From contig CAZBLP010000002.1 of the NCBI GenBank assembly GCA_964492825.1, forward strand, positions 1 through 64,000: a stretch of 64,000 nt of DNA, in the 5' to 3' direction. A program made the position numbers and the translations under genes. Positions 1 through 8,973 of this stretch are shown here, piece after piece. Source of the DNA: CAZBLP01 sp964492825 (GTDB lineage: Bacteria; DYJV01). Within the stretch, counting starts at the first letter, position 1; the number at the start of each line of letters is the position of its first letter. The notes under the pieces are model-generated. The model searched no databases, was not told the origin of the DNA, and saw nothing but the letters and a program-made list of their open reading frames with translations.

Positions 1-195
1 ATTGGCAAATTTATTTGAAAGATTTTTTATTTTATGAAAAGAATATTTAACTGTTTTACCATTATCATCTTCGCAGATTAATGCTATTGAATCTGGAGAA
101 TTTTCAGCATGTACATCGCATGTAGCAACACCAATATTGAAATGAATAGGGATATTCCATTTGAATCTGTTATAAAGAGCATTATAATCTTCCAT
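1..195 (-). CDS. AMP-dependent acyl-CoA (acetyl-CoA) synthetase, N-terminal fragment
   Basis: The first 65 codons of a leftward gene that runs off the left edge. The peptide starts MEDYNALYNRFKW and continues with an N-terminal pattern (FNIGVATCDVHA, then a stretch on substrate and ATP use) typical of the AMP-forming acyl-CoA/acetyl-CoA synthetases, which activate a carboxylate to acyl-AMP and then acyl-CoA. The ATG at 195 is preceded by a clear ribosome binding site (TAAGGAGT, 201-208). The catalytic core lies outside the window, so the substrate cannot be told; medium-chain or acetate are both possible. It diverges from the FadR-type regulator, whose family often controls organic-acid catabolism, so it may share that control. 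Confidence 0.75.
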   Translation of the reverse strand, partial: MEDYNALYNRFKWNIPIHFNIGVATCDVHAENSPDSIALICEDDNGKTVKYSFHKIKNLSNKFAN

Positions 196-261
196 GGAAG
201 ACTCCTTATAATTGGGATGATATTACAAAAGAAATGGCAACGAGCAATTGTTAAAAAAAGT

Positions 262-290
262 TTGACAATTTAAATACGTTATTGTATACA
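262..290 (+). promoter_or_regulatory. Sigma-70-type promoter of the FadR/GntR regulator gene
   Basis: A perfect -35 box TTGACA (262-267) and a -10 box TATACA (285-290) are separated by exactly 17 bases. The predicted start of transcription falls inside the inverted repeat at 291-325, about 60 bases upstream of the regulator ATG at 359. Confidence 0.75.
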
Positions 291-325
291 ATAACTACTG
301 GTCTGATGGTCTGACCAGTAGTTAT
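291..325. promoter_or_regulatory. Operator for a GntR/FadR-family regulator
   Basis: A perfect 13-base inverted repeat (ATAACTACTGGTC, 291-303; GACCAGTAGTTAT, 313-325) surrounds a second, overlapping site TGGTCTGACCA at 307-317. TGGT-N3-ACCA is the known core operator of FCD-type GntR regulators such as PdhR and LldR. It begins directly after the -10 box, so a bound repressor would block the promoter. The likely ligand-responsive repressor is the adjacent gene (359-1063), giving autoregulation; that assignment is inference from position. Confidence 0.7.
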
Positions 326-358
326 TTATCAAACAATGTCTAAAAAGTCAAGAAGAAA

Positions 359-1063
359 ATGATAGAGATTGAAAAAATTCCAGATAAAGTTGCTGAGAAA
401 ATTTTAAGCCTTATTTCTGAAGGTAAATTGAAAACCGGGGATACTCTTCCTTCTGAAAGAAAGCTTGCGGAAATGTTTAAAGTAAGCAGGGCATCCATTA
501 GAGAGGCATTGAAATATCTTGAAATAGCGGGATTTATAAAGTCTTCGCAAGGTAGAAGAACAGTTATAAAAAATACAACAGAAGAAACAATAAAAAATCC
601 TCTTGAAGTTTTACTCATTAAAGATGACAGTAAAATAATAGAGTTGACAAAAGTCAGAGTATTTCTTGAGTCTTATGGCGCAAGAGATGCAGCAATAAAT
701 AGAACAGATGAAGATGTGAAAAAATTGGAAAAAATAATAGAGGATATGGAATATTATTTTAATAACAATGTCTTAAACTTTAAAACTGACTTTGATTTTC
801 ATACCACTATTGCAACTGCCACTAAAAATATAATTTATATTCATATAATTGAAACCGTTCATAATCTGATAAGTTCATCTTTAAAGTTTTACAGAGAGGT
901 TTTTTTTACCTCAAAAGAATCTCAAGAACAACTACTACAGCAGCACAAAGCAATTTTTCTATCAATAAAAAACAAAAATCCAGATGAAGCTGAAAAAAAT
1001 ATGCGATACCACCTTGAATATGTAATAGATGAGTATAACAGAGTTAAAAAGGATAAAATTTAA
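359..1063 (+). CDS. FadR/GntR-family transcriptional regulator (FCD domain)
   Basis: A 234-residue DNA-binding repressor or activator. Residues about 8-72 form the GntR winged helix (GDTLPSERKLAEMFKVSRAS is the recognition region), followed by an alpha-helical FCD effector domain (about 95-225) with the metal-binding type His residues (FDFHTTIA, and HKAIFLSI and RYHLEY further on). Family members bind small carboxylates such as lactate, glycolate or pyruvate. It is six bases upstream of a glycerate 2-kinase gene, so a glycolate/glycerate-type signal is plausible, but the ligand cannot be read from sequence. An excellent promoter and operator precede it, suggesting autoregulation. No strong ribosome binding site is seen before the ATG. 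Confidence 0.88.
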   Translation: MIEIEKIPDKVAEKILSLISEGKLKTGDTLPSERKLAEMFKVSRASIREALKYLEIAGFIKSSQGRRTVIKNTTEETIKNPLEVLLIKDDSKIIELTKVRVFLESYGARDAAINRTDEDVKKLEKIIEDMEYYFNNNVLNFKTDFDFHTTIATATKNIIYIHIIETVHNLISSSLKFYREVFFTSKESQEQLLQQHKAIFLSIKNKNPDEAEKNMRYHLEYVIDEYNRVKKDKI

Positions 1064-1068
1064 TTATA

Positions 1069-2385
1069 ATGAATTATCTATCAATTGATTTAGAAAAAAT
1101 TGCCTTTAATGCTTTAAAAGCCGGCATTAATGAAGTCCTTCCTGAAAATTGCATAAAAAAAAATCTCTCTTTAATAAACAAACAGACATTAAAAATTCAG
1201 GATCAAATTTTTTATTTAAGAGATTTTCAACAGATTAACCTTATTGCTTTTGGCAAAGCAAGTATTGAAATGAGCAATACTTTAATAGAATTATTACCAG
1301 TTTCAGAAGGGATAATTGTGAGTAATAAAGATTGGAGCAATAAATATTCTGCACTAAAAAATTTTACTTTTATAAAAGCTGGGCATCCTGTTCCAGATGA
1401 GAACAGTTTCTTAGCTGGTAAAAAAATAATGGAATTTGCTGAACAGACAGAGAACGAGCATTTAACTTTTGTATTGATTTCCGGTGGTGGTTCTGCTCTT
1501 GTTGAGCATTCGGAAATCCATTTAATGGAATATCAAAATATTACAAATTTACTTTTAAAATCTGGTGCAACTATTGATGAAATTAACATTGTCAGAAAAC
1601 AAATTTCATTGATAAAAGGCGGAAGGTTGATCAAGAAAATTAAAGGTAAAGTAATATCTCTGATTCTTTCTGATGTTGTTGGTGATAAATTGGATACTAT
1701 TGCCTCAGGACCAACTTTTTACGATAATTCAACTTTTTATGATGCAATTGAAATTTTAAAAAAATACAATATAATACAGAAAATTTCTGAAAAAGTATTA
1801 CATATTATAGAAAATGGCAATGAAATGCCTCTAAATCAAAAGGAATTTCAAATTAAAGATATTGAAAATATTATAATAGGTTCCAACAGAGATGCTTGTA
1901 TTAAAATAATAGGATTTTTAAAACAAAATGGATTTGAAGTTTTATATCTTGGTTCGCAGATACAGGGTGAAGCAAGAGAAGTTGCTAAAGTGTTTGGTGG
2001 TATAGCTGCGGAAATATACAATGAAAACATAAAAATAAAAAAACCTGCTGCTATTGTTGCAGGAGGAGAAACCACAGTAACTGTTAAAGGAAAGGGAAAA
2101 GGCGGAAGGAACCAGGAACTGGCACTTGCAATGTTTCCATATATTGAAAAAATTAATGGTTTGTTCTTATCCTTTGGTACTGACGGTATTGATGGCCCTA
2201 CTGATGCAGCAGGAGCAATAATGTATAAAAGCTACATTAATAAAGCTTATTCTTTAAAATTGGATTGGAAGAAATATTTGTCTGATAATAACTCTTATAA
2301 TTTTTTCAAACAAACAGGCGGACTTATAAAAACAGGAGCCACAGGCACAAACGTAGCTGATATACAGATATTTCTCTGCAATTAA
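1069..2385 (+). CDS. Glycerate 2-kinase (MOFRL family)
   Basis: A 438-residue enzyme that phosphorylates D-glycerate to 2-phosphoglycerate with ATP, feeding glycerate from glycolate, serine or tartrate breakdown into glycolysis. The N-terminal DUF4147 part carries the glycine-rich LISGGGSALVE loop near residue 140 and the region LILSDVVGDKLDTIASGPT; the C-terminal MOFRL domain carries GKGGRNQELALA and FGTDGIDGPTDAAGA. Length is normal for the family (about 420-450). It sits six bases after the GntR regulator stop and is probably co-transcribed and regulated with it. The window also encodes serA and a class V aminotransferase, which touch the same glycerate/serine pool. Confidence 0.88.
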   Translation: MNYLSIDLEKIAFNALKAGINEVLPENCIKKNLSLINKQTLKIQDQIFYLRDFQQINLIAFGKASIEMSNTLIELLPVSEGIIVSNKDWSNKYSALKNFTFIKAGHPVPDENSFLAGKKIMEFAEQTENEHLTFVLISGGGSALVEHSEIHLMEYQNITNLLLKSGATIDEINIVRKQISLIKGGRLIKKIKGKVISLILSDVVGDKLDTIASGPTFYDNSTFYDAIEILKKYNIIQKISEKVLHIIENGNEMPLNQKEFQIKDIENIIIGSNRDACIKIIGFLKQNGFEVLYLGSQIQGEAREVAKVFGGIAAEIYNENIKIKKPAAIVAGGETTVTVKGKGKGGRNQELALAMFPYIEKINGLFLSFGTDGIDGPTDAAGAIMYKSYINKAYSLKLDWKKYLSDNNSYNFFKQTGGLIKTGATGTNVADIQIFLCN

Positions 2386-2404
2386 GAATATTTAAATAAC
2401 TTAA

Positions 2405-2476
2405 GCTGGCAAGGGGAATTGAACCCCTGACCTGCTGATTACGAATCAGCTGCTCTGCCATCTGAGCCATGCCAGC
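2405..2476 (-). tRNA. tRNA-Thr (anticodon CGU)
   Basis: A full cloverleaf can be folded on the minus strand: acceptor GCTGGCA pairs with TGCCAGC, the D arm begins GCTCAGATGG, the anticodon stem GCTGA/TCAGC holds the loop TTCGTAA giving anticodon CGU (codon ACG), and the T arm is AGGGG-TTCAATT-CCCCT. The CCA end is not encoded. It is a single gene between the convergent ends of glycerate kinase and hisG. Confidence 0.95.
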
Positions 2477-2679
2477 ATATAATGGTTTTCCCTGATACTA
2501 CTACGTTTGATAAAAGTCAAGATAGTTAGTTTATTTGGGAAGAAAATGTTATAAAAACAAATTAAAGTATAGTTTAATAAACATGGACTTAAAAAGGTTT
2601 TATAGTTATATTTTGTTTTGTCTGATTTTGACAGAGTTGTTATAGATTGGTTTGTTTGTTAATGTATATTTCAATAAAA

Positions 2680-2694
2680 CCGCCAAAATGGCGG
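2680..2694 (-). terminator. Possible terminator after hisG
   Basis: Stem CCGCCA/TGGCGG with a three-base loop lies just past the hisG stop, followed on the minus strand by TTTTATTG. The stem is short and the T-run interrupted, so it is a moderate candidate. The stretch 2477-2679 holds no other feature I can recognise. Confidence 0.5.
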
Positions 2695-2699
2695 CTTTA

Positions 2700-3566
2700 C
2701 TATTCTAAGAATTTATTCAAAGGAAATTCCACAATCCCTGTGGCACCAAATTCTTTGAATTTTGGTAGCAGTTCTCTTACCCTTGATTCTTTTAATATTA
2801 CTATAAGGTCAAGCCAGTTTTCATCTGAAAGGGTTGATATAGTAGGCATTTTATCAGGAATAATTTCCAAGATTTTATCAATATTGTTTTTTGGTACATT
2901 CATCATTAATCCAACTCTTGTTTGTGCATTGAGAGCTGCTTCAAGAAGCATTATTATTCTCTCAATTTTTTGTTTTTTCCACTGTTCATTAAAAGCTTTT
3001 TTATTAACAATAAACATTGTATTGGTTTCAAGTACAGTATCAACAATTCTAAGTTTATTAGCTTTTAAGGATGATCCTGTTTCTGTAATTTCAACAATTG
3101 CGTCTGCTAAATGTGGTACTTTAACTTCTGTGGCTCCGTAAGAAAATTCAATTTTTGCATTAACTCCATGTTTTTCAAGATATTTTTTTGTAATATTAAC
3201 AACTTCTGTTGATATGGTTTTGCCTTCGAGATCTTTAACAGATTTTATTGGAGAAGATTCAGGAACAGCAAGAACCCATCTTACAACATTTAATGTTGCT
3301 TTTGCATATTGAAGCTCTTTATATTCAATAACATCAGCATCATTTTCTACAACCCAGTCATGTCCTGTAATACCTGCATCAAGAATACCAGATTCAACAT
3401 ACCTTGCCATTTCCTGTGCCCTAATCAACATGCACTCTATTTCATCATCATTTATTGTAGGAAAATATGACCTGGAACTTACTGATATTTTATAACCTGC
3501 TTTTGCAAAAAGATTGATTGTAGATTCCTGCAAAGAACCTTTTGGAATACCTAACTTTAATTTCAT
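2700..3566 (-). CDS. hisG: ATP phosphoribosyltransferase HisG (long form)
   Basis: Catalyses the first step of histidine synthesis, joining ATP and PRPP. The 288-residue length and the C-terminal ACT-like domain (from about residue 215) mark the long, feedback-regulated form that does not need HisZ. Visible motifs are the N-terminal LGIPKGSL, the segment GILDAGITGHDW and the PRPP-loop-like region around ETGSSLKANKLR. An ATG twelve codons further upstream (3602) exists inside hisI, but the ATG at 3566 is preceded by AAGGAG at ideal distance and gives the usual MKLKLGIPKG start. The gene follows hisI after one base, so the two are coupled. Confidence 0.92.
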   Translation of the reverse strand: MKLKLGIPKGSLQESTINLFAKAGYKISVSSRSYFPTINDDEIECMLIRAQEMARYVESGILDAGITGHDWVVENDADVIEYKELQYAKATLNVVRWVLAVPESSPIKSVKDLEGKTISTEVVNITKKYLEKHGVNAKIEFSYGATEVKVPHLADAIVEITETGSSLKANKLRIVDTVLETNTMFIVNKKAFNEQWKKQKIERIIMLLEAALNAQTRVGLMMNVPKNNIDKILEIIPDKMPTISTLSDENWLDLIVILKESRVRELLPKFKEFGATGIVEFPLNKFLE

Positions 3567-3567
3567 T

Positions 3568-3957
3568 TTATTCTCCTTTCCCATATACTTTTTCAGGGTC
3601 AAAAACCTTTTCTTTTTTTATTATAATACCATTTCCATTATCATCTATTTTTGTATAAAAACATGAATTATATCCTGTATGACATGCTGCACCGCCAATC
3701 TGGTTAACTTTCAAAACAACAGCGTCTCTATCACAGTCTATAAGTATTTCTTTTACTTCCTGGAAGTTACCAGATTCTTCGCCTTTTCTCCACAATTTTT
3801 TTCTGCTTCTACTATAATAACAAGCTCTTTTGGTTTTTAAAGTTTCCATATAAGCATCCTCGTTCATATATGCAACCATTAAGATTTCACCTGTTTTAAA
3901 ATCTTGGGCAATAGCTGTTATTAAACCACTGCTTTTTTCAAAGTCAGGCTTTAACAT
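3568..3957 (-). CDS. hisI: Phosphoribosyl-AMP cyclohydrolase HisI
   Basis: A 129-residue zinc enzyme that opens the adenine ring of phosphoribosyl-AMP in histidine synthesis. The signature pieces are MVAYMNEDAYMETLKT, YYSRSRKKLWRKGEESGN, the metal-binding DCDRDAVVLKV and the Cys-His motif GAACHTGYNSCFY. It is the single-domain type, without the fused HisE pyrophosphohydrolase. It overlaps gpsA by seven bases and leads into hisG, in a leftward run gyrA-gpsA-hisI-hisG. Confidence 0.93.
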   Translation of the reverse strand: MLKPDFEKSSGLITAIAQDFKTGEILMVAYMNEDAYMETLKTKRACYYSRSRKKLWRKGEESGNFQEVKEILIDCDRDAVVLKVNQIGGAACHTGYNSCFYTKIDDNGNGIIIKKEKVFDPEKVYGKGE

Positions 3958-4946
3958 ACTTCCTCCTTTAATTTTCTGCTCATTAAATTTTTAATTGCTT
4001 CCATAACAGATTTTCCCTGATAAATTATATTGTAAATCTCTCTGGCTATAGGCATATCAACTTTGTATTTTTCAGATAATTGAAAAGCACAATAACTTGT
4101 ATCAACTCCTTCAGCAGCCATTCCAAGATTTTTCAATATTTCGTCTAATAGATTGCCTTTACCAAGTTCCATACCAACTTTTCTGTTTCTGCTTAAATCG
4201 CCTGTGCATGTTAAAACCAGGTCTCCTAATCCTGCAAGTCCTGAGAAAGTTTGAGGGTTTGCTCCTAATTTTATTCCCAATCTGATTATTTCAGCTAACC
4301 CTCTTGTAATAAGGGATGCTCGTGCATTGTGCCCGAGATTAAGGGAATCAGTAATGCCAACTCCTATTGCTATGACATTTTTAAGAGCTCCACCTAATAA
4401 AACACCTTTTATATCTTTCTGAGTATATACTCTAAAATAGCTGTTATTGAAAATTTTCTGACATTTTTTTGCTAAATCTGCATCTTCTGAAGCAATTGTT
4501 GTGGCAGTGGGCAATCTTTTAATAACTTCTATTGCAAATGTGGGTCCTGACAGATAAGCTATTTTAAACTGTCTGTGTTCCAGAATATCCTTAAAAATAT
4601 CGTCAATAAGCATTAACGAAGTTTTTTCTATACCTTTGGAAGTGTTAATAATGATTTTATTTTTTAATAAATTGGAAACAGGTTCAAAAACATTTCTTAT
4701 TTTTTGAGTTGGGATTGCATTTACTATAATTTCAGAATTTAAAATAGAATCTTCAAGATTGTCAGTTGCTTTTATTTTGTTGTTCAATATAAAGCCTTTT
4801 AAATATTTAACATTTTCATGGATATTATTAATAGATTCTAAAACTCTTTTATCTCTTCCCCAAATTTTGACTTCCAGTTTATTGTCAGCTAAAATATTTG
4901 ATATTGCTGTTCCCCAACTACCTGCACCAATTACTAATATTTTCAT
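3951..4946 (-). CDS. gpsA: NAD(P)-dependent glycerol-3-phosphate dehydrogenase GpsA
   Basis: Reduces dihydroxyacetone phosphate to sn-glycerol 3-phosphate for phospholipid synthesis. The 331 residues start with a Rossmann loop (VIGAGSWGTAISNILA). NTSKGIE, YLSGPTFAIEV, the catalytic-lysine segment LLGGALKNVIAIGVGI and SGLAGLGDLVLTC follow in the family order, ending with GVDTSYCAFQLSEKYKVDMPI. It overlaps the end of gyrA by four bases (ATGA) and the start of hisI by seven, indicating translational coupling. Length is normal. Confidence 0.94.
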   Translation of the reverse strand: MKILVIGAGSWGTAISNILADNKLEVKIWGRDKRVLESINNIHENVKYLKGFILNNKIKATDNLEDSILNSEIIVNAIPTQKIRNVFEPVSNLLKNKIIINTSKGIEKTSLMLIDDIFKDILEHRQFKIAYLSGPTFAIEVIKRLPTATTIASEDADLAKKCQKIFNNSYFRVYTQKDIKGVLLGGALKNVIAIGVGITDSLNLGHNARASLITRGLAEIIRLGIKLGANPQTFSGLAGLGDLVLTCTGDLSRNRKVGMELGKGNLLDEILKNLGMAAEGVDTSYCAFQLSEKYKVDMPIAREIYNIIYQGKSVMEAIKNLMSRKLKEEVC

Positions 4947-7432
4947 TGCTCATTCCCATTAAAAATTGTATTGTTTTCATGCTCTTCTTCATCCTCAATT
5001 TCAGGGTCTTTAATAATTGTAACTGATACAACTTTTTCTTTGTCAGTGTTAATATTTACTAATTTTACTCCCTGAGTAACCCTGCTGTATAAACCAATTT
5101 CAGAGACTGATATTCTAATAACCTTGCCACTATCTGTACTTAAAATTATGTCTGAATTGTCTTTTACTTGGAGAGCATCTATTATAGCTCCTGTTTTTTC
5201 AGTAACTTTTGATATTAATCTCCCTTTGCCGCCTCTTCTTTGTATGGCATATTCTTTTAATCTGCTCCTTTTACCAAAACCTTTTTCAGCAATTGTAAGA
5301 ACAGGTTCTTCGGTTTTTATAACTTCCATTGACACAACAGCATCACCCTTAGACAATTTTATGCCAATAACACCAATGGAATTTCTACCTGTAACTCTAA
5401 TCTGTTTTTCCTGAAATCTAATGGCTTTACCCAACTTGGTTGCCAGTAAAATATCATTGTCTCCATTTGTGAGATCTGCAGTTACTAATTGGTCGTCTTC
5501 TTCAAGTTTAATAGCTATAATCCCTGTAGCTCTCGGATAGGAGTATGCTTTAAGAGCTGTTTTTTTCACAAGTCCGTTACGTGTTGCCATAGTTACAAAT
5601 TTATCCTCAGAGAAATCTTTTACTGGTAGAATTGATAAAACCTTTTCTCCATATGATAAATTTATTAAATTAACAATTGCCCTGCCTTTTGCATTTAAAT
5701 TTAAAGTTTGAGGGACTTCAAATACTTTTAACCAATAACATCTTCCTCTGTTTGTAAAAATTAATAAATAATCTTTTGTGGAAGCAACAAAAATATCTTT
5801 AACAAGGTCAGATTCTTTTGTAGCCATACCGGTTTTGCCTTTACCACCTCTTCTTTGGCTTTTAAAAAGTTTTAAAGAATTTCTTTTCATATAGCCGTCT
5901 TTGGTAATTGCAACAATTACTTTTTCGTCAGGAATCATATCTTCATCGTTGATTTCTTCAAAGTCTTTTTCAATTATAGTCCTTCTTGCATCGCCGTATC
6001 TATTTTTGATATCTTCTAACTCTTCTTTGATAACTTCCATTAACCTATCTTCATTTTCAAGTATTTCCTTTAATTCAGAAATCAATTTTAATATTTGATT
6101 ATATTCTTCTATTAATTTCTCTATTTCAAGAGAAGTTAGTCTTTGTAATCTCATGTCAAGAATTGCTTGAGCTTGTATAGGAGTGAAGTCAAATTGTTTC
6201 ATTAATGAAGCTTTTGCTTCTTTTGGGTCTCTTGAACCTCGAATAATTTTTATAACTTTGTCAATGTTCTCAACAGCTATTTTTAACCCTTCTAAAATAT
6301 GGGCTCTTTCTTCAGCTTTTTTAAGATTATAAAGAGTTCTTCTTGTAACAACATCTTTTCTATGCTCAATAAAACTTGATAATAAATTTTTCAAATTAAA
6401 AATTCGTGGCTGATTGTTTAACACTCCAAGTAAAATGATTCCGAAATTACTTCTCAATTGAGTGTGTTTATATAGAAAGTTAAGAATTACCTGAGGCTGA
6501 GTATCTTTTTTCAATTCTATAACAACTCTCATTCCTTCCCTGTTAGACTCATCTCTAATATCTGATATGCCCTCGATTTTTTTTGTTTTAACAAGTGCAG
6601 CAATTTTTTCTATAAGTCTTGCTTTGTTAACAAGATATGGCAACTCTTTGATAATAATTGCAAATCTTCTGCCTTTTAACTCTTCAATATCCGTTTTACC
6701 AAATACAGTAATACTGCCTCTGCCTGTTTTATATGCATCTTCTATTCCTTTTGTCCCTTTAATTATTCCATAAGTTGGAAAATCAGGGCCAGGAACAATC
6801 TTTATCAGTTCATCAATTGAAAGCTCTGGATTATTGATTAATTCTATTAATGCATCGACAATTTCATTTAAATTGTGTGGCGGAATATTTGTTGCCATTC
6901 CAACTGCAATGCCTGACGAACCATTAACAAGAAGATTGGGAACTTTTGCAGGAAGTACAACAGGCTCTTGAAGAGACGAATCATAGTTAGGTATAAAATC
7001 CACAGTATCTTTATCTATATCAGTTAAAAATTCAGATGCAATTCTTGCCATTCTAACTTCAGTATACCTCATAGCTGCAGGAGGATCTCCGTCAACTGAA
7101 CCAAAATTACCTTGTCCATCAATCAAAGGATACCTCAAAGAAAAATCTTGAGCCATTCTTACAATTGTATCATATACTGCTGAGTCGCCATGCGGATGAA
7201 ATTTACCAATAACTTCTCCAACAATCCTTGCTGATTTTTTGTATGACTTGTTGTAAACGTTTCCTAACTCATGCATGGCAAATAAAATTCTTCTATGTAC
7301 AGGTTTCAACCCATCCCTGATATCAGGCAAAGCTCTGCCTATAATAACGCTCATTGCATATTCCAAATAAGACTTTTGAAGTTCATCCTCAATTGGAATT
7401 TGATTAACTTTTCCTTTGAAAATCTCTTTCAT
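4943..7432 (-). CDS. gyrA: DNA gyrase subunit A
   Basis: The 829-residue breakage-reunion subunit of gyrase. The N-terminal domain carries HPHGDSAVYDTIVRMAQ with the quinolone-region Ser (about residue 82) and Asp in their sensitive form, and the active-site Tyr in MRYTEVRM (about 122). The C-terminal beta-pinwheel contains a GyrA box (QRRGGKGKTG), which separates gyrase A from topoisomerase IV ParC, and a second QRRGGKG. The protein ends in an acidic tail (EDEEEHENN). gyrB is not in the window. It overlaps gpsA by four bases and starts twelve bases after the cobD-like gene. Confidence 0.96.
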   Translation of the reverse strand: MKEIFKGKVNQIPIEDELQKSYLEYAMSVIIGRALPDIRDGLKPVHRRILFAMHELGNVYNKSYKKSARIVGEVIGKFHPHGDSAVYDTIVRMAQDFSLRYPLIDGQGNFGSVDGDPPAAMRYTEVRMARIASEFLTDIDKDTVDFIPNYDSSLQEPVVLPAKVPNLLVNGSSGIAVGMATNIPPHNLNEIVDALIELINNPELSIDELIKIVPGPDFPTYGIIKGTKGIEDAYKTGRGSITVFGKTDIEELKGRRFAIIIKELPYLVNKARLIEKIAALVKTKKIEGISDIRDESNREGMRVVIELKKDTQPQVILNFLYKHTQLRSNFGIILLGVLNNQPRIFNLKNLLSSFIEHRKDVVTRRTLYNLKKAEERAHILEGLKIAVENIDKVIKIIRGSRDPKEAKASLMKQFDFTPIQAQAILDMRLQRLTSLEIEKLIEEYNQILKLISELKEILENEDRLMEVIKEELEDIKNRYGDARRTIIEKDFEEINDEDMIPDEKVIVAITKDGYMKRNSLKLFKSQRRGGKGKTGMATKESDLVKDIFVASTKDYLLIFTNRGRCYWLKVFEVPQTLNLNAKGRAIVNLINLSYGEKVLSILPVKDFSEDKFVTMATRNGLVKKTALKAYSYPRATGIIAIKLEEDDQLVTADLTNGDNDILLATKLGKAIRFQEKQIRVTGRNSIGVIGIKLSKGDAVVSMEVIKTEEPVLTIAEKGFGKRSRLKEYAIQRRGGKGRLISKVTEKTGAIIDALQVKDNSDIILSTDSGKVIRISVSEIGLYSRVTQGVKLVNINTDKEKVVSVTIIKDPEIEDEEEHENNTIFNGNEQ

Positions 7433-7444
7433 TTCAACCCTTTC

Positions 7445-8530
7445 TTAGAAAGTTTGCTCAATGTTTTTTAAAAATTCTTTTAGTAGCATTATTAATTTCT
7501 TATTAGCATTTCTACTATTAATAGAAATTCTAAAAAATTTATTATTTAGTCCGTTAAAATTGGAACAATTTCTAATTAATATTTTGTTCTTTAACAAATA
7601 TTTTTCTAATTGATTAACATTTGCTGATGTTAAAATTTTAATAAGTAAATAATTAGTGCACGAAGGAAAGATTTTTAACTCTTTAATTTCAGACAATTCT
7701 TTTATAACAAACTCTCTCTCTTTTTCAAGGAATTTTTTTGTATTTTCAATAAAATTATCAAGTTTTAATAATTTTTCACCAATTAGCTGGCTAAAAATAT
7801 TGACTGACCATGGTTCTATATATTTTTCTATATGTTTTGCAACGAATTTATCAGCTTTTAAATAGCCTAACCGTAATCCCGGTATTGCAAAAATCTTGGT
7901 AAGAGATTTTAAAATTATAGTGTATTTAAAATTAGAAAAACTTAGACCGTTTTCATCAGTAAAGTCAATAAATGCTTCGTCTATTATTAAATACTTTTCC
8001 TTTTTTTCAAAAAATTCCGCAAGCAATTTTAAATTCTTGTTATTTACAACAATACCGTTTGGATTGTTAGGATTACACAAAAATAATGCGTCAAAGTTCT
8101 TTGATTTCAGATAGGTTTTAAGAGCATTAATATTTAAAATAAAATCGTCCTGTTCATTTAATTTGTATGAAAGAATTTTACAATTATATCTTTCTAAAGC
8201 ACTTCTATATTCAGAAAAGGTAGGTTCAACTATAATTGCTGATTTAATGCTCAAGGCGTTTGGTATAGAGTAAATAAGCTGATTTGAGCCGTTGCCGACA
8301 ACTATGTTTGATGAAGAACAATTTAATTTGTAAGCTATTTTCTCTTTTAGAGAATTTGAATTGATTTCCGGGTATAAAGTTATTTTATTAATATTTTCAA
8401 GAATTGTTTTTTTTAATATTTCGGGAAAACCAAGCGGGTTGATATTTACGCTGAAATCAAATAAGTCAGTATCTTTTAATCCGAGTTTTTTGCTTATGTG
8501 AATAATGTTCCCACCATGTTCAAAATTCAT
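7445..8530 (-). CDS. CobD-like threonine-phosphate decarboxylase / histidinol-phosphate aminotransferase family
   Basis: A 361-residue fold-type I PLP enzyme. The N-terminal HGGNI and DFSVNINPLGFP segments are characteristic of CobD, which makes aminopropanol phosphate for the cobalamin nucleotide loop; histidinol-phosphate aminotransferases lack this start. The central CNPNNPNGIV and IIDEAFIDF motifs and the PLP lysine in LKSLTKIFAIPGLRLGY are all present. HisC is the main alternative, and hisI/hisG lie downstream; however the HGGN start and the nearby cobalt-transport genes favour the cobalamin role. It reads directly into gyrA with a 12-base gap. Confidence 0.78.
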   Translation of the reverse strand: MNFEHGGNIIHISKKLGLKDTDLFDFSVNINPLGFPEILKKTILENINKITLYPEINSNSLKEKIAYKLNCSSSNIVVGNGSNQLIYSIPNALSIKSAIIVEPTFSEYRSALERYNCKILSYKLNEQDDFILNINALKTYLKSKNFDALFLCNPNNPNGIVVNNKNLKLLAEFFEKKEKYLIIDEAFIDFTDENGLSFSNFKYTIILKSLTKIFAIPGLRLGYLKADKFVAKHIEKYIEPWSVNIFSQLIGEKLLKLDNFIENTKKFLEKEREFVIKELSEIKELKIFPSCTNYLLIKILTSANVNQLEKYLLKNKILIRNCSNFNGLNNKFFRISINSRNANKKLIMLLKEFLKNIEQTF

Positions 8531-8655
8531 TTTTTAATATTAACATAAGAGCTCTTCAGTTACAATATATTATTTACATGGGAAATATGCAAAAAATTGA
8601 TTGGAGCAAAAAAGATTTATTTTATTTCCTATGAATTTAATTTAAACTAAATCTT

Positions 8656-8922
8656 TTATTTCAATAGGTTTTCAAGTTTTTTATAAAGCGTATCTATATC
8701 TTTTACTTTGTTACAAACCTCTTTTAAAATCTCTGCCAAAGCAATTTCCCCTTCTTCTTTTGCTCTTTTTTGCCATTTTTCATATTCATTCATATGTGAA
8801 TTATTATGCTCAATCCAATGAGATACAAGTATGTTAAGTTTCTCTTTAATGCTTTTGTCAGCAAAATTGTGATTGTGTCCATGATTATCATGGTGATGGT
8901 TGTGATTATGATGATGGCTCAT
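8656..8922 (-). CDS. Small His-rich protein, probable metal binder
   Basis: 88 residues starting MSHHHNHNHHHDNHGHNHN, a His/Asn/Asp run that would bind Ni, Co or Zn, followed by an all-helical region (WIEHNNSHMNEYEKWQKRAK and an EVCNKVKDIDTLYKKLENLL coiled segment). No transmembrane helix or signal peptide. A strong ribosome binding site (TAAGGAGG) precedes the ATG. It lies downstream of the CbiQ/CbiO cobalt-nickel transport genes and the Fe-S/DUF3786 gene, so a cytosolic metal buffer or chaperone for cobalt or nickel is likely. I recognise the general type but no characterised function. Confidence 0.75.
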   Translation of the reverse strand: MSHHHNHNHHHDNHGHNHNFADKSIKEKLNILVSHWIEHNNSHMNEYEKWQKRAKEEGEIALAEILKEVCNKVKDIDTLYKKLENLLK

Positions 8923-8973
8923 ACAATCCTCCTTAAATTTTTTATAATTGGATAATAAATGACAATAATGTTA

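Noticed and set aside
2647..3141. 164-codon rightward open frame inside hisG
   Set aside because: It lies antisense to a well-conserved hisG gene and has no recognisable protein features; it is a shadow.
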